Notes: generated by a model from the sequence alone, not told the origin. Numbered from the stretch's first letter, positions 15,014-25,840 are shown. The stretch is DNA of 64,000 bases from Stenotrophomonas maltophilia (GCF_002799245.1 NZ_NEQV01000001.1:372001-436000), one strand, 5' to 3'. Program-made: numbers and translations.

Positions 15014-15741
15014 GGCAGCCGCCCTCGACCCGACTGGTGTTTTCCATGGTGCTGCTGGTGCTGGCCGGCGTCGCCGTGGCAGGAGGGACACTGCAGACCC
15101 TGGGCGAAACGATGGGCCATTCGGTGCAGGCCGATCGGTTGCCGCCTTTCATTTCGTCGCAGCCGTCGCGCGAGCAGCCCGCATCGCTCGCACCCGGCGT
15201 CAGCGTGGCTGCCGGACCGCAGCCTGCGCCGATTCCCACGCGCGGCAACCGGCTGTTCGATGCCGACCATCTGCTGGCCGCACGCCAGGCACTCGAAGAT
15301 TTGCCGGCACTGGCCGGGCATCGATTGACGGTGTTCCACAGCATCCACTTCTACGACGATGGCCGGATCAATCTGGACCTGGTCGATCCGCAGCAACCGT
15401 CGCGCGTGGACAGCTATCACTTCGAGCGTGGCCAGTGGCGCAAGGGCGAGCCGGTCGATCCACAGCGCTTCGCGCCCACCATCACCCTGCGCCGCAGCAG
15501 CACGGCGCTGGCCAACATCGATTTCGAGGCGGTACCACGCGTGGCCCAGGCACTGCAGGCGCAGCGCAATGCATTGATGGGCACACCGGGCGAAGTCGGC
15601 CACGTCTATGTGATCGTGCGCAAGGGCGGCACCCTGGCCTGGCTGCCGGACGAGGTTGCCGGTGATCACCAGTCCGCACGCCTTCAGTTCGACGCACAGG
15701 GCACCCTGCACACAATCAAAAAAGGGGACGGAGGGGATTAA
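15010..15741 (+). CDS. Hypothetical anchored periplasmic protein; C-terminus encoded by repeat R1
   Basis: 243 aa, function unknown. One N-terminal hydrophobic segment (LVFSMVLLVLAGVAVAGG) suggests a signal anchor, followed by a Pro-rich linker and a beta-rich domain (LTVFHSIHFYDDGRINLDLV...VDSYHFERGQWRKG). The last residues KKGDGGD and the stop codon come from the left arm of a palindromic repeat, which probably replaced the original end. Start overlaps the stop of the previous gene. Confidence 0.6.
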   Translation: MRQPPSTRLVFSMVLLVLAGVAVAGGTLQTLGETMGHSVQADRLPPFISSQPSREQPASLAPGVSVAAGPQPAPIPTRGNRLFDADHLLAARQALEDLPALAGHRLTVFHSIHFYDDGRINLDLVDPQQPSRVDSYHFERGQWRKGEPVDPQRFAPTITLRRSSTALANIDFEAVPRVAQALQAQRNALMGTPGEVGHVYVIVRKGGTLAWLPDEVAGDHQSARLQFDAQGTLHTIKKGDGGD

Positions 15742-15793
15742 GTCGTTTATGCCGTGGTGCCGTCTGCGACTTAATCCCCTCCGTCCCCTTTTT
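15719..15793. repeat. R1 palindromic repeat, copy 1 (between convergent genes)
   Basis: The left arm AAAAAGGGGACGGAGGGG, continuing ATTAAGTCG, and its full complement ending in CCCCTTTTT enclose about 21 nt. Both strands end in a T-run after a GC stem, so it should terminate transcription in both directions. Reading each strand in frame gives KGDGGD-stop; both convergent proteins (ending at 15741 and 15771) use this tail. Confidence 0.9.
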
Positions 15794-16460
15794 GCTGTTT
15801 CACCGAGCGGGCGATGGCGTATTGCGCGCCGTAGTAGGTGGACAGCACCAGCAGGCTGGCCAGCGGCAGGCCGCCGGCGAAGCGATCCCAGGCCAGCAGC
15901 GAATCGCTGGCGACGAACAGCAGCGCGCCGGCGGCCGCCCAGCGCGCACTGCTGGCTTCCGCGGCACCGGGCCTGGGCCGGCGCCACTGGCGTGCCAGCG
16001 CCAGCACCGCCATCGAGGCCAGCACCACCACGTACGCCAGCACCGGAATACGCATCGGTGCGGGCAGGTGCGGCCACAGGCCAAGCACATTGAGTACAGC
16101 GAACGCGCCGAGCAGGACACTGGCGGCGAGCAGGCCACGCCCGGCACGCAGGCCATCGCGGAAGGCGACGATGTAGCAGAGGTGCGCCAGCAGGAACGCG
16201 ACCAGCCCGGGCACGAACGCATCCATCGGCAACATCAGCGCGATATCGCCCGCGCACGACAGCAGCATGCCGGCCAGCACCGCGCGCCGGTAGAACGGCT
16301 GCGCGGGATCACGCACCCGCCATGCGATGGCAGCGATCAGCAGCGTGGTCACGGGCTTGGCCAGCCAATGCAGCCAACGCCCGTCACCGTGCAGGAACGC
16401 GCCGATGATGGCGAGGATCGCCATCAGCAGGATCAGGCCATCGCGGGCGCGCAGCTTCAT
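15771..16460 (-). CDS. YhhN family membrane protein (lysoplasmalogenase-like)
   Basis: 229 aa with about eight hydrophobic helices. It resembles the YhhN/TMEM86 family (for example FYRRAVLAGMLLSCAGDIAL, which holds the conserved GD, and FVPGLVAFLLAHLCYIVAF). Members with known activity hydrolyse the vinyl ether of lysoplasmalogens; activity here is inferred only. The start at 16460 overlaps the upstream peptidase stop (ATGA). The C-terminal QQKGDGGD is supplied by repeat R1, as in the convergent neighbour. Confidence 0.8.
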   Translation of the reverse strand: MKLRARDGLILLMAILAIIGAFLHGDGRWLHWLAKPVTTLLIAAIAWRVRDPAQPFYRRAVLAGMLLSCAGDIALMLPMDAFVPGLVAFLLAHLCYIVAFRDGLRAGRGLLAASVLLGAFAVLNVLGLWPHLPAPMRIPVLAYVVVLASMAVLALARQWRRPRPGAAEASSARWAAAGALLFVASDSLLAWDRFAGGLPLASLLVLSTYYGAQYAIARSVKQQKGDGGD

Positions 16461-18340
16461 CGTGCCTTCCACAGCTCTGCGAGGCGGTCAGGCTTGCCGG
16501 CAATTCGCTCCAGCACCGGGTACTGCAGGCCACCGTGGTAGGCGATGTTCATCGTTTCGATGCGGTCGAACTGCTTCACCAGCAACACGATCGGCGCCTT
16601 GTCCTTCGCCGCCGCAGCCACCGCATCCTTCAGGCGCTGGCTGCTGTACTCGCGCCCGCCAACCGCAATCACCTTCATCCCCGGCGCCAGGCCGGCATTG
16701 AAGGCCGGGCTGTCCCAGATCACGTCGCCGACCACGCCGCTGTCGAGCACGGTCGCACCCAGCGAATACGCCAGCAGCGCTGCCTTTGCGCGCTTTTCCT
16801 GCGCCTTGTAGGCGTCGTTCGGAGTATCGCGGTAGGCCAGCTTCCAGCCTGCCAGTTCCAGGCCACCGGTCAACGCACCGTGGCCGTCCAGGCGACCGCG
16901 CAGGAACGTCGCCCAGTCATACGGTGCGATGCCGTTCAAGGTCGCGACCACGTCGTCGAAGGTGTACGGATTGACGTCCCAGTCGCCGTTGCCGACCCCG
17001 AAGAAGGCGCGCGCGAAATCGTCCAGGCTGCGCCGGTTGCCACTCAGTTCGCGCAGCTTGCCCTCCACTTCCAGCCACAGCATCTGCCCGCCGGAGTAGT
17101 AGTCCTCGCTCATCTGGTAGTTGCGGTAGGGCAGCGTGCGGCGCTGCGCGATGGTCGGGTCGTTGGTGGTGTCCTGCAACGGCCGCCAGGCCAGGCCCGG
17201 GCGGCCGCGATCATAGGTCGCGGCCACATTGGCCAGCATGTCGCGCGCCTGCGTGCTCGACCACAGTCCCGAGCGTGCCGCCAGCACCTGCCCCCAGAAC
17301 TGGGTCTGGCCTTCGTATACCCACAGCAGGCTGTCGCCCATCGGCGTGTTGAAGTTGGCGGTGGCCAGATCGGCACCGCGGCGGTACTTGCCGTTCCAGG
17401 AATGGGTGTACTCGTGTGGCAGCAGATCGCGCATCCAGGCGTTGCTGTCCCACTCGGTGAAGTAACCCGGGTCGGCGCTGTTCTCGCTGGAGCGGTGATG
17501 CTCCAGGCCGATGCCACCGAGGCGGTCGGTCAATGCCAGCAGGAATTCATAGTGGTTGTAGTGGCGCGCGCCGTAGAGCTTGTCGGCCTGCTGCACCAGC
17601 GCGCGGTGCATCGTGATCTGCGCCTCGCTCGGCTTCAGCGACTTGGCGTCGTCGGCGAACACATTGAGGTGCACCGGCACCTTCGCGCCCGGATCGAGAT
17701 CGATGCGTTGGTAATGTTCGCCGGCGAACAACGGCGAATCGACCAGGTGGTCATAGGAAATCGGCTTGAACACCACGGTGTCGCCGTCGCGGCGCGCGGT
17801 CTCCAGGGCCGTGGCAAACGACCAGCCCTTGGGCAGGGTCACGCTGGCCTGCGCCTGCAGGTTGCGTGCATCCACCCCGGCCGGGTACAGCGAGTTGGCG
17901 TTCCACTGCAGGTTGAGCATCTCCGGGGTCATCACCACCCGGCCCTGGCTGCCGCCCTGCGAGGACAGGAAATCGAAGTGAGCGACAATCTCGCCGACGC
18001 CCTCCGGCACGTCCACCTTGAAGGCATAGACGTTGTACTGGTCGCGCTGCCAGGCCAGCGGCTTGCCGTTGGCGGTAACGCGCAGGCCGGCCAGCTTGTC
18101 GATCGGGCCGGTGGGCGAATGGTTGCCGGGAATCCACTGCGGGTACAGCAGGGTCATCGGGCCGGGCTTGGCCGGCACGGTGGCGGTCACCTTGAAGATG
18201 CGCCGGGCCAGGTCGCGCGCGTCCACATCGATGCGCAGCAGTCCGGGAGCCGTGGCATTGGCCGGCGGCGAGGCCTGCGCCAGCGCAGGCGAGGCGGCCA
18301 GCGCGAACAGCAACGACATCGCCAGGGCTCGGGTCTTCAT
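16457..18340 (-). CDS. M61 family metallopeptidase with PDZ domain
   Basis: Secreted or periplasmic glycyl-aminopeptidase-like enzyme, 627 aa. Signal peptide MKTRALAMSLLFALAASPAL ends at AQA. The zinc motif HEYTHSWNGK (HExxH) lies near residue 312, followed by WVYEGQTQFWGQ with the likely third ligand Glu. A C-terminal PDZ-like domain (GVVGDVIWDSPAFNAGLAPG) is present, as in M61 enzymes from Sphingomonas and Xanthomonas. It is translationally coupled to the YhhN gene downstream. Confidence 0.92.
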   Translation of the reverse strand: MKTRALAMSLLFALAASPALAQASPPANATAPGLLRIDVDARDLARRIFKVTATVPAKPGPMTLLYPQWIPGNHSPTGPIDKLAGLRVTANGKPLAWQRDQYNVYAFKVDVPEGVGEIVAHFDFLSSQGGSQGRVVMTPEMLNLQWNANSLYPAGVDARNLQAQASVTLPKGWSFATALETARRDGDTVVFKPISYDHLVDSPLFAGEHYQRIDLDPGAKVPVHLNVFADDAKSLKPSEAQITMHRALVQQADKLYGARHYNHYEFLLALTDRLGGIGLEHHRSSENSADPGYFTEWDSNAWMRDLLPHEYTHSWNGKYRRGADLATANFNTPMGDSLLWVYEGQTQFWGQVLAARSGLWSSTQARDMLANVAATYDRGRPGLAWRPLQDTTNDPTIAQRRTLPYRNYQMSEDYYSGGQMLWLEVEGKLRELSGNRRSLDDFARAFFGVGNGDWDVNPYTFDDVVATLNGIAPYDWATFLRGRLDGHGALTGGLELAGWKLAYRDTPNDAYKAQEKRAKAALLAYSLGATVLDSGVVGDVIWDSPAFNAGLAPGMKVIAVGGREYSSQRLKDAVAAAAKDKAPIVLLVKQFDRIETMNIAYHGGLQYPVLERIAGKPDRLAELWKAR

Positions 18341-18441
18341 CGGGCAACTTCCAACAACGGAGAATCCTCCGATGCTAGGCGTGTGCAGCGTCCGGCCCCA
18401 TGGCCGAAGGTCATGGGTGGATGGGGTCCGTGCCAAAAAGC

Positions 18442-18461
18442 GTGCGAACCAAGGTTCGCAC
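18442..18461. repeat. SMAG-like short palindrome
   Basis: GTGCGAACC-AA-GGTTCGCAC, a perfect 9-bp inverted repeat between ispH (ends 18496, minus) and the M61 gene start. A partial third copy of the arm (CAGGTTCGCAACC) follows at about 18472. It resembles the small dispersed palindromes of Stenotrophomonas. Confidence 0.5.
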
Positions 18462-18495
18462 CCACCTTGTGCAGGTTCGCAACCACCAGGCCCGG

Positions 18496-19446
18496 TCAGT
18501 CGACCAGGCGCAGTCGCAGCTCCTTCGGCAGCGCGAACACCATCGATTCCGGTTCGCCGTCCAGCTCGCCCACGCCAGTGGCGCCCAGCTCGGCCAGGCG
18601 TGCCAGCACGCCATCGACCAGCACCTGCGGCGCCGAAGCGCCCGCAGTGACGCCAATGTGCTGCTTGCCTGCCACCCACGACGGGTCGATCTCGTGCGCG
18701 CCGTCGATCAGGTACGACTCCACGCCTTCGCGACGGGCCAGCTCGCTCAAGCGGTTGGAGTTGGAGCTGTTCGGCGAGCCGACCACCAGCACCAGGTCGC
18801 AGCGCTTGGCCAGATCGCGCACGGCGTCCTGGCGGTTCTGCGTGGCGTAGCAGATGTCGTCGTTCTTCGGGCCCTGCATCGCCGGGAAGCGCTCGCGCAG
18901 CGCATCGATGATGCCGCGCGTGTCATCCACCGACAGCGTGGTCTGGGTGGTGTAGGCGAAGTTTTCCGGCTGGTTGATGTGCAGCGTGGCGACCTGCTCG
19001 ACGTCCTCGACCAGGTAGATCTGGCCGGTACCGGCTTCGCGGTTCCACTGGCCCATGGTGCCTTCCACTTCCGGGTGACCGGCATGGCCGATCAGCACCA
19101 CGTCACGGCCGGCACGGCAGTGGCGGGCGACTTCGAAGTGGACCTTGGTCACCAGCGGGCAGGTGGCGTCGAACACCTTCAGGCCACGACGCTCGGCTTC
19201 CTGGCGCACGGCCTGGGACACGCCATGCGCACTGAAGATCACCGTGTTGTTGTCCGGCACTTCGTCGAGCTCTTCGACGAAGATCGCGCCGCGCTGCTTC
19301 AGGTCGTCGACCACGAAGCGGTTGTGCACCACTTCATGGCGGACGTAGATGGGCGCGCCCAGCGTTTCGATCGCGCGCTTGACGATCTCGATCGCACGAT
19401 CGACACCGGCACAGAAACCACGCGGGTTGGCGAGCAGCACATCCAT
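18496..19446 (-). CDS. ispH: 4-hydroxy-3-methylbut-2-enyl diphosphate reductase
   Basis: Last enzyme of the MEP isoprenoid pathway, an Fe-S reductase making IPP and DMAPP. 316 aa, normal length. The three cluster cysteines are Cys12 (RGFCAGV), Cys96 ([10 protein letters not shown]) and Cys199 ([10 protein letters not shown]). The conserved HEVVHN, FSAHGVS and [13 protein letters not shown] motifs are also present. It is the last gene of the conserved murJ-ribF-ileS-lspA-ispH series on this strand, 27 nt after lspA. Confidence 0.97.
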   Translation of the reverse strand: MDVLLANPRGFCAGVDRAIEIVKRAIETLGAPIYVRHEVVHNRFVVDDLKQRGAIFVEELDEVPDNNTVIFSAHGVSQAVRQEAERRGLKVFDATCPLVTKVHFEVARHCRAGRDVVLIGHAGHPEVEGTMGQWNREAGTGQIYLVEDVEQVATLHINQPENFAYTTQTTLSVDDTRGIIDALRERFPAMQGPKNDDICYATQNRQDAVRDLAKRCDLVLVVGSPNSSNSNRLSELARREGVESYLIDGAHEIDPSWVAGKQHIGVTAGASAPQVLVDGVLARLAELGATGVGELDGEPESMVFALPKELRLRLVD

Positions 19447-19473
19447 CAGTTCAATCTCCCGGCAACGGCCGGC

Positions 19474-19998
19474 TTACGGTTTCGGATTGGCATTATCCGC
19501 CTTTTTGGCGGACTTGCCGTCGAACAGGCCAAACAGGGCGATGCCGATGGCACCCACCACGATGGCCGAGTCGGCGATGTTGAACGAGGGCCAGGTATAG
19601 CTGCCCACGTACCACTGGATGAAATCGACCACATGACCATGCACCTGGCGGTCGATCACGTTGCCGATGGCACCGCCGATGATCAGCGCATACGGCACCG
19701 CGGCCTTCCAGTTGCCGCGGGCGGTACCGCGCAGCCACCAGGCCATCAGCCCGCTGATGGCGATCGCCAGCGCGGTGAAGAAGTACTTCTGCCAACCACC
19801 GGCGTCGCTCAGGAAACTGAACGCCGCACCGGTGTTGTAGGTGCGGTACCAGTTCCAGAAGCCGTCGATGACCACCACCGGCTGGAACTCCGGCAGGCTC
19901 GACAGCACCCAGGCCTTGGACCACTGGTCCAGGCCGATGATGGCGGCCGACAGCAGCAGCCAGACCAGGGCGTTCGGATGCGGACGTGCGGCGCTCAT
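19474..19998 (-). CDS. lspA: Lipoprotein signal peptidase
   Basis: Type II signal peptidase cleaving prolipoproteins in the inner membrane, 174 aa with four membrane helices. Catalytic aspartates are Asp125 (GHVVDFIQW) and Asp143 (FNIADSAI). Signature NTGAAFSF and [10 protein letters not shown] are intact. Its ATG shares the A of the ileS TGA stop. The C-terminus ends in a short Lys/Asn/Pro tail. Confidence 0.97.
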   Translation of the reverse strand: MSAARPHPNALVWLLLSAAIIGLDQWSKAWVLSSLPEFQPVVVIDGFWNWYRTYNTGAAFSFLSDAGGWQKYFFTALAIAISGLMAWWLRGTARGNWKAAVPYALIIGGAIGNVIDRQVHGHVVDFIQWYVGSYTWPSFNIADSAIVVGAIGIALFGLFDGKSAKKADNANPKP

Positions 19999-22829
19999 CA
20001 GAACCAGCTCCGCACTTCGCCGGCGCCGGTGATGTTGCTCACGCAGCGGCCGCACAGTTCCGGATGGTCGGCGTTGCTGCCGACGTCGGCGCGGTGGTGC
20101 CAGCAGCGCACGCACTTGGCCTTGGTGGTCGGCTGGGCGCTGACGAACACCTCGTCGGTGGTCGCCGGGCGCACCTGCACGTCGCCACTGATGAACAGGA
20201 AACGCAGTTCATCGGCCAGCGGCTGCCAGCGCGCGGCCTGCTCTTCACTGGCGGCGATGGTGATCTCCGCTTCCAGTGCGGCACCGATCGCGCCGTTGGC
20301 ACGCATCGGCTCGAGCACCTTGGCCACCTGCTCGCGCACGGCCAGCAGCTGGTCGAAGTCGGCGGCGTTGAGCTGGGCATCGGCCGGCAGCGGCGCGAGG
20401 CCGTCGTACCAGGTGGTGAACAGCACGTGGCCGGCATGCTCGCCCGGCAGGTAGCTCCACAGTTCGTCGGCGGTGAAGGTCAGGATCGGCGCAACCCAGC
20501 GGGTGAACGCTTCGGCGATGTGGTACATCGCACTCTGTGCCGAACGGCGACCGTGCGAATCGGTCGGCATCGTGTACAGGCGGTCCTTGGTCACGTCCAG
20601 GTACAGCGAGCCCAGGTCCACGCTGCAGAAGTTCAGCAGCAGCTGCACGATCTCGGCCATGTTGTAGCCATCGTAGGCGGCCTTGATCTTCTCCTGCAGC
20701 TCCCACGCGCGATGCACGATCCAGCGGTCCAGCGCGACCATCTGGTCGAGCGGCTGCAGGTGCCGGGCCGGATCGAAGCCGTCCAGGTTGCCGAGCAGGA
20801 AGCGGGCGGTGTTGCGCAGGCGACGGTAGGCGTCGGCGTTGCGCTTGAGGATCTCCTGCGACAGCGACATCTCGTTGCTGTAGTCGGCCGAGGCGATCCA
20901 CAGGCGCAGGATGTCCGCGCCCAGCTTGTTCATGATGTCCTGCGGCTCGATGCCGTTGCCCAGCGACTTGGACATCTTGCGGCCGTGCTCGTCCACGGTG
21001 AAGCCGTGGGTCAGGCACTGCTTGTACGGCGCACGCTTGTCGATCGCCACGCCGGTCAGCAGCGAGGACTGGAACCAGCCGCGATGCTGGTCGGAACCTT
21101 CCAGGTACAGGTCGGCCGGCTTGCCGAAGCCACGCGCGGCGAGCACGCCTTCATGGGTCACGCCCGAATCGAACCAGACGTCGAGGATGTCGGTGACCTT
21201 CTCGTAGTCGGCGGCTTCAGTGCCCAGCAGTTCAGCGGCATCCAGCGAGTACCACACGTCGATGCCCTCGGCTTCGACACGGTCGGCGACCTGCTGCATC
21301 AGCTCCACCGAGCGCGGATGGATCTCGCCGGTCTGGCGATGGGTGAACAGTGCGATCGGCACGCCCCAGGTGCGCTGGCGCGAGATGGTCCAGTCCGGGC
21401 GACCGTCGACCATGCTCTGGATGCGCGCCTTGCCCCAGGTCGGGAACCAGCCGACGGTGTCGATGGCAGCCAGCGCATCGTTGCGCAGGTTGGCCTTGTC
21501 CATCGAGATGAACCACTGCGGGGTGGCGCGGAACACCACCGGCGTCTTGTGGCGCCAGCAGTGCGGGTAGCTGTGGCGGATCGGGTGGAACGCCAGCAGC
21601 GCGCCGTTGTCGCGCAGCACGCCGACGATGGCCTCCTGTGCCTTCCACAGGTGCTGGCCAGCCAGCACAACGTCACCGGCCGGCGGCGTCGATTCCAGGT
21701 ACACGCCACGGCCGTCGATCGGGGTCACCTGGCCGGCGTTGTACTTGTCCAGCAGGCCGTACTTCTGGCTGACCACGAAGTCTTCCTGGCCGTGGCCGGG
21801 CGCGGTGTGCACCGCACCGGTACCGTCCTCGTCGGAGACGTGGTCGCCGTTGAGCACCAGGATCTCGCGTTCCGGGTAGAACGGATGCGCCAGCAGCTGG
21901 TTTTCCAGCGCCGCGCCGCTGGTTTCACCGTGCAGCACCAGCTCGGCCACGCCGTAGCGCTGCAGTGCGCGCTCGGCCAGGGCCGCCGCCAGCACCAGCC
22001 AGCGACGCTTACCGTTGTGGGCCGGGCCCTCGGCCAGCACGTAGCGGATGTCCGCGCCCAGCGACACCGCCAGCGAAGCCGGCAGCGTCCACGGGGTGGT
22101 GGTCCAGATCGGCACGGCCACTTCGACGTCGGCCGGCACGCTCACGCCGAACGCCTGGCCGATGGCCTGCGCGTCGCGCGCGGCGTAGGCCACGTCGATC
22201 GCCGGCGACTCCTTTTCCTGGTACTCGATCTCGGCCTCGGCCAGCGCCGAGCCACAGTCGAAGCACCAGTACACCGGCTTGGCGCCACGCACCAGGTGGC
22301 CGTTGGCCACGACCTTGGCCAGCGCGCGGATCTCGTTGGCTTCGAAGTCGAAGCTCAGGGTCTTGTACGGGTTGTCCCAGTCACCGGTCACGCCCAGGCG
22401 CTTGAAGTCCACGCGCTGGATGTTGATCTGCTCTTCGGCGAACTCGCGGCACTTCTGGCGGAATTCAACGGCGTCGAGCTTGGTGCCGACCTTGCCCCAC
22501 TTCTTTTCGACCGCGATCTCGATCGGCAGGCCGTGGCAGTCCCAGCCCGGCACATAGGGCGCATCGAAGCCGGCCAGGTAGCGCGACTTGACGATGATGT
22601 CCTTCAGGATCTTGTTGACCGCGTGGCCCAGGTGGATGCGGCCGTTGGCGTACGGCGGGCCGTCGTGCAGCACGAACAGCGGGCGGCCGGCGGCGTTGTC
22701 GCGCAGCTGCTGGTAGAGCCCCTGCTCTTCCCAGCGCGCCAGAATGCCCGGCTCGCGCTTGGGCAGATCGCCGCGCATCGGGAATTCGGTGGCTGGCAGG
22801 TTCAGGGTGGTCTTGTAGTCCTGGCTCAC
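19998..22829 (-). CDS. ileS: Isoleucyl-tRNA synthetase
   Basis: Class I aminoacyl-tRNA synthetase charging tRNA-Ile, 943 aa. HIGH-type motif is HLGH (66-69) in [15 protein letters not shown]. The KMSKS motif is near residue 617 ([10 protein letters not shown]), with the CP1 editing domain between them. A C-terminal zinc site is [10 protein letters not shown]...CGRCV. GTG start at 22829 overlaps the ribF stop (GTGA). The long plus-strand ORFs across this gene are antisense shadows. Confidence 0.98.
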   Translation of the reverse strand: MSQDYKTTLNLPATEFPMRGDLPKREPGILARWEEQGLYQQLRDNAAGRPLFVLHDGPPYANGRIHLGHAVNKILKDIIVKSRYLAGFDAPYVPGWDCHGLPIEIAVEKKWGKVGTKLDAVEFRQKCREFAEEQINIQRVDFKRLGVTGDWDNPYKTLSFDFEANEIRALAKVVANGHLVRGAKPVYWCFDCGSALAEAEIEYQEKESPAIDVAYAARDAQAIGQAFGVSVPADVEVAVPIWTTTPWTLPASLAVSLGADIRYVLAEGPAHNGKRRWLVLAAALAERALQRYGVAELVLHGETSGAALENQLLAHPFYPEREILVLNGDHVSDEDGTGAVHTAPGHGQEDFVVSQKYGLLDKYNAGQVTPIDGRGVYLESTPPAGDVVLAGQHLWKAQEAIVGVLRDNGALLAFHPIRHSYPHCWRHKTPVVFRATPQWFISMDKANLRNDALAAIDTVGWFPTWGKARIQSMVDGRPDWTISRQRTWGVPIALFTHRQTGEIHPRSVELMQQVADRVEAEGIDVWYSLDAAELLGTEAADYEKVTDILDVWFDSGVTHEGVLAARGFGKPADLYLEGSDQHRGWFQSSLLTGVAIDKRAPYKQCLTHGFTVDEHGRKMSKSLGNGIEPQDIMNKLGADILRLWIASADYSNEMSLSQEILKRNADAYRRLRNTARFLLGNLDGFDPARHLQPLDQMVALDRWIVHRAWELQEKIKAAYDGYNMAEIVQLLLNFCSVDLGSLYLDVTKDRLYTMPTDSHGRRSAQSAMYHIAEAFTRWVAPILTFTADELWSYLPGEHAGHVLFTTWYDGLAPLPADAQLNAADFDQLLAVREQVAKVLEPMRANGAIGAALEAEITIAASEEQAARWQPLADELRFLFISGDVQVRPATTDEVFVSAQPTTKAKCVRCWHHRADVGSNADHPELCGRCVSNITGAGEVRSWF

Positions 22830-23773
22830 GCAGTGGCTCGCAATCTATGTTCGGAAAGGATGGCGCGCGCCTGTTCGGCGTCGCGGTGCATCTGGTCGGT
22901 CAGGGCCGCCAGATCATTGAATTTCTCTTCGTCGCGCAGCTTGGCGACGAACTCCACGTCGATGTGGCGCCCGTACAGGTCGCCCTGGAAATCGAACAGA
23001 TGGGCTTCCAGCAGCGGCTCCACGCCCTCCACCGTCGGCCGGGTGCCGAAACTGGACACCGAGGGCCAGGGCTGGTCGAACACGCCGTGCACCCAGGTTG
23101 CGTAGATGCCCGACAGCGCCGGGGTCTTCGGGAACCGCAGGTTGGCAGTGGGGAAGCCCAGCGTACGGCCGAGCTGGCGCCCGCGCACCACCCGCCCGCT
23201 GATCGCGTACGGACGGCCGAGCAGGTCGCCGGCACGGCTGAAGTCGCCGTCCTGCAGCAGCTGGCGGATGCGGGTGCTGGAAATGCGCTCGCCGTGCAGG
23301 TCGACCGCTTCGATCTCACCCGCGCTGAAGCCCAGTTCGGCACCCATCTTCTGCAGCAGGGCCAGATCGCCACGACGGCGGTTGCCGAAGCAGAACTCCG
23401 GCCCGATCCACACTTCGCGGGCGCCCAGCCGGTGCACCAGCAACTGGCGCACGAAGGTCTCGGCCGGCATCGCCGCCATCGCTGCATCGAAACGCAGCAG
23501 GCCGATCGCATCGACGCCGAGCTCGCGCAGGATCTCGACCTTGCTGCGTGCCAGGGTCAGCCGCGGCGGCGGCGTGCCCTGGGCGAAAAATTCACGCGGC
23601 AGCGGCTCGAACGCCACGGCCACGGCGGCCACGCCCAAGGCGCGCGCGCGGGCAACCGCGTGGCGCACCAGCGCACGATGGCCCAGGTGGAGGCCGTCGA
23701 ATGCACCGATACAGACCACGCTTCCGTTGGGGAACAGCTCCCCGCCCTCGACGCTTCTGAACAGCCTGCTCAT
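22826..23773 (-). CDS. ribF: Bifunctional riboflavin kinase / FAD synthetase
   Basis: Converts riboflavin to FMN and FAD, 315 aa. The FAD-synthetase nucleotidyltransferase motif is [15 protein letters not shown] (residues about 21-35), followed by [10 protein letters not shown]. The C-terminal riboflavin-kinase domain reads [20 protein letters not shown], including the conserved GFPTAN, then LLEAHLFDF. The start [11 protein letters not shown] at 23773 is chosen over 23839 because it matches the usual N-terminus. It is coupled to ileS. Confidence 0.96.
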   Translation of the reverse strand: MSRLFRSVEGGELFPNGSVVCIGAFDGLHLGHRALVRHAVARARALGVAAVAVAFEPLPREFFAQGTPPPRLTLARSKVEILRELGVDAIGLLRFDAAMAAMPAETFVRQLLVHRLGAREVWIGPEFCFGNRRRGDLALLQKMGAELGFSAGEIEAVDLHGERISSTRIRQLLQDGDFSRAGDLLGRPYAISGRVVRGRQLGRTLGFPTANLRFPKTPALSGIYATWVHGVFDQPWPSVSSFGTRPTVEGVEPLLEAHLFDFQGDLYGRHIDVEFVAKLRDEEKFNDLAALTDQMHRDAEQARAILSEHRLRATA

Positions 23774-23848
23774 CAACTCTCGTTCCGGCCCGATCGGGGC
23801 CGCCGCTTCAATGGTGTAACCCTGAAGTATAGCCGCCACAAGCGGTGA

Positions 23849-25468
23849 TCAATGCCCGCGCAGGTCGCGCGGGCGGAAGCCCATCGCCACCATCGCCACC
23901 GCGTAGGTCGCGCCACCGCCACCGACCAGCAATGCCAGGGCGCCGATCCGCTCCCACACACTCATCGCCGAGAAGCCCGGCAGCCAATGCAGCAGGGCCA
24001 GCAGCACGCCCATCATGGCCGCGCAGGCCAGCAACAGGCGCAGCAGGTAGCCGCCCCAGCCCGGCCGGCGCTGGTAGACATCGGTCTTGCCCAGCCAGTA
24101 CCAGAGCAGGCCCAGGTTCAGGTAGCTGGACAACGCACTGGCGATGCCCAGTGCCAGGTGCAGGCCCGGCTGCTTGCCGACGGCCGCCATCACGCCCTGC
24201 GCCTTCAGCTCGTCCGGCACCATCACCTGGTACAGCACCGCCAGCAGGATGAAGTTGAACACCATGTTGGCCACCAGCGCGGCCACGCCAGCGCGCACCG
24301 GGGTCTTGGTGTCCTGGCGGGCATAGAAGGCCGGCAACACCACCTTCAGCAGGGCGAACGCCGGCAGGCCGAAGCTCAGGCCGTACACCGACAGCGCGGT
24401 CATGCGGGTATCGAAGGCACTGAACTGGCCGTGCTGGAAGATGGTCGCGATCAGCGGCTCGGCCAGCAGCAGCAGGCCCAGCATGGCCGGCACCGAGATC
24501 AGCAGGGTCATCCGCAGGCCCCAGTCCAGCGAGCGCGAGAAGCCCTCGCGGTCGGTGCTGACATGGTGGCGGGCCAGTGCCGGCAGGATCACCGTGCCCA
24601 GGGCCACGCCGAACACGCCCAGCGGCAGTTCCAGGAAGCGGTCGGCCAGTGACAGCCAGGACTGCGAGCCATCGGTCAGCTTGGCCGCGATGACGGTGTC
24701 CAGCAGCAGGTTGATCTGCGCCACCGAGGAACCGAACAGGGTCGGCACCATCAGCGTCATCACCTTGCGCACGCCCGGATGGCTCCAGCCCCAGCGTGGC
24801 AGGGTCAGCAGGTTGATGCCCTTCAGCGAGGGCAGCTGGAACAGCAGCTGCAGGATGCCGGCAGCCAGCACCGCCCAGCCCAGCGCCAGGATCTGCTTCT
24901 CTGGAGTGCCGCCCAGCCGCGGCGCCAGCCAGAGCGCACCGGCGATCATGCACAGGTTGAGGATGACCGGGGTCAGCGCCGGCATGGCAAAGCGCTGGAA
25001 GCTGTTCAGCGCGCCGCCCGCCAGCGCGGTGAGCGAGACGAACAGCAGGAACGGGAAGGTCAGGCGGAACAGGTCGACCAGCAGCCCCTGCTTCACTGGG
25101 TCGGTATCAACACCGCTTGAGAAGACCGAGGCCAGCTGCGGCGCGAAGATCAGCGCCAGCGCGGTGACCAGCATCAGCACCCCACCCAGGGTGCCGGCGG
25201 TCCGGGCCATCAGCTCGCGCAGCTCGGCATGGCTGCGGGTTTCCTTCACTTCCGTGAACACCGGCACGAAAGCGGTGGCGAAAGACCCTTCGGCGAACAA
25301 CCGGCGCAGGAAATTGGGTACCCTGAAGGCGACCCAGAAAGCATCAGTGATGGCGTTGGTGCCGAACGTGGTGGTCACCACGAAGTCCCGGACAAGTCCG
25401 AGAACGCGCGAGACCATGGTCATGCTGCTGAACGACAGCAGGCCCCGCAACAACTTGGGTGAACTCAC
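23849..25468 (-). CDS. murJ: Lipid II flippase
   Basis: MviN/MurJ of peptidoglycan synthesis, flipping lipid II across the inner membrane. 539 aa and about 14 hydrophobic helices. It begins MSSPKLLRGLLSFSSMTMVS, with SRVLGLVRD and PNFLRRLFAEGSF, family hallmarks with functionally important Arg residues. GTG start. It is divergent from rpsT, an arrangement common in gammaproteobacteria. Confidence 0.96.
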   Translation of the reverse strand: MSSPKLLRGLLSFSSMTMVSRVLGLVRDFVVTTTFGTNAITDAFWVAFRVPNFLRRLFAEGSFATAFVPVFTEVKETRSHAELRELMARTAGTLGGVLMLVTALALIFAPQLASVFSSGVDTDPVKQGLLVDLFRLTFPFLLFVSLTALAGGALNSFQRFAMPALTPVILNLCMIAGALWLAPRLGGTPEKQILALGWAVLAAGILQLLFQLPSLKGINLLTLPRWGWSHPGVRKVMTLMVPTLFGSSVAQINLLLDTVIAAKLTDGSQSWLSLADRFLELPLGVFGVALGTVILPALARHHVSTDREGFSRSLDWGLRMTLLISVPAMLGLLLLAEPLIATIFQHGQFSAFDTRMTALSVYGLSFGLPAFALLKVVLPAFYARQDTKTPVRAGVAALVANMVFNFILLAVLYQVMVPDELKAQGVMAAVGKQPGLHLALGIASALSSYLNLGLLWYWLGKTDVYQRRPGWGGYLLRLLLACAAMMGVLLALLHWLPGFSAMSVWERIGALALLVGGGGATYAVAMVAMGFRPRDLRGH

Positions 25469-25492
25469 TCAGCGTCCCTCTTGACAATCGAC

Positions 25493-25521
25493 TTGACGTG
25501 CATTTCTTACGCCATCATACT
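25493..25521 (+). promoter_or_regulatory. Sigma70 promoter of rpsT
   Basis: TTGACG (25493-25498), a 17-bp spacer, then CATACT (25516-25521). The predicted start is about 40 nt upstream of the rpsT GTG. A second TTGACA at 25481 could serve an alternative start. Confidence 0.5.
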
Positions 25522-25570
25522 AGCTAGCTTGCTGTTCCCATAACACCGATTTTTTCAGGAAACCACCACC

Positions 25571-25840
25571 GTGGCCAATATCAAGTCCGCCAAGAAGCGC
25601 GCCAAGCAGACCGTCGTGCGCAACGCGCGCAACGTGGCTCAGCGCTCGATGCTGCGCACCGCTGTCAAGAAAGTGATCAAGGCGCTGGACGCCAACGATG
25701 CCGCCGGCGCCGAAGCCGCCTTCGCCGTTGCCCAGCCGATCCTGGATCGCTTCAGCGCGCGTGGCCTGATCCACAAGAACAAGGCTGCCCGCCACAAGAG
25801 CCGCCTGAACGACCGCATCAAGGCCCTCAAGGCCGCCTGA
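25571..25840 (+). CDS. rpsT: 30S ribosomal protein S20
   Basis: 89 aa, basic and helical: [20 protein letters not shown] at the start and [19 protein letters not shown] near the end, the standard S20 pattern. It starts with GTG rather than ATG. In many bacteria S20 uses a weak start codon linked to autoregulation; here only the codon itself is seen. An intrinsic terminator follows. Confidence 0.97.
   Translation: MANIKSAKKRAKQTVVRNARNVAQRSMLRTAVKKVIKALDANDAAGAEAAFAVAQPILDRFSARGLIHKNKAARHKSRLNDRIKALKAA

Noticed and set aside
19986..23105. 1039-aa plus-strand ORF
   Set aside because: Antisense shadow of ileS and ribF, which have unmistakable motifs.
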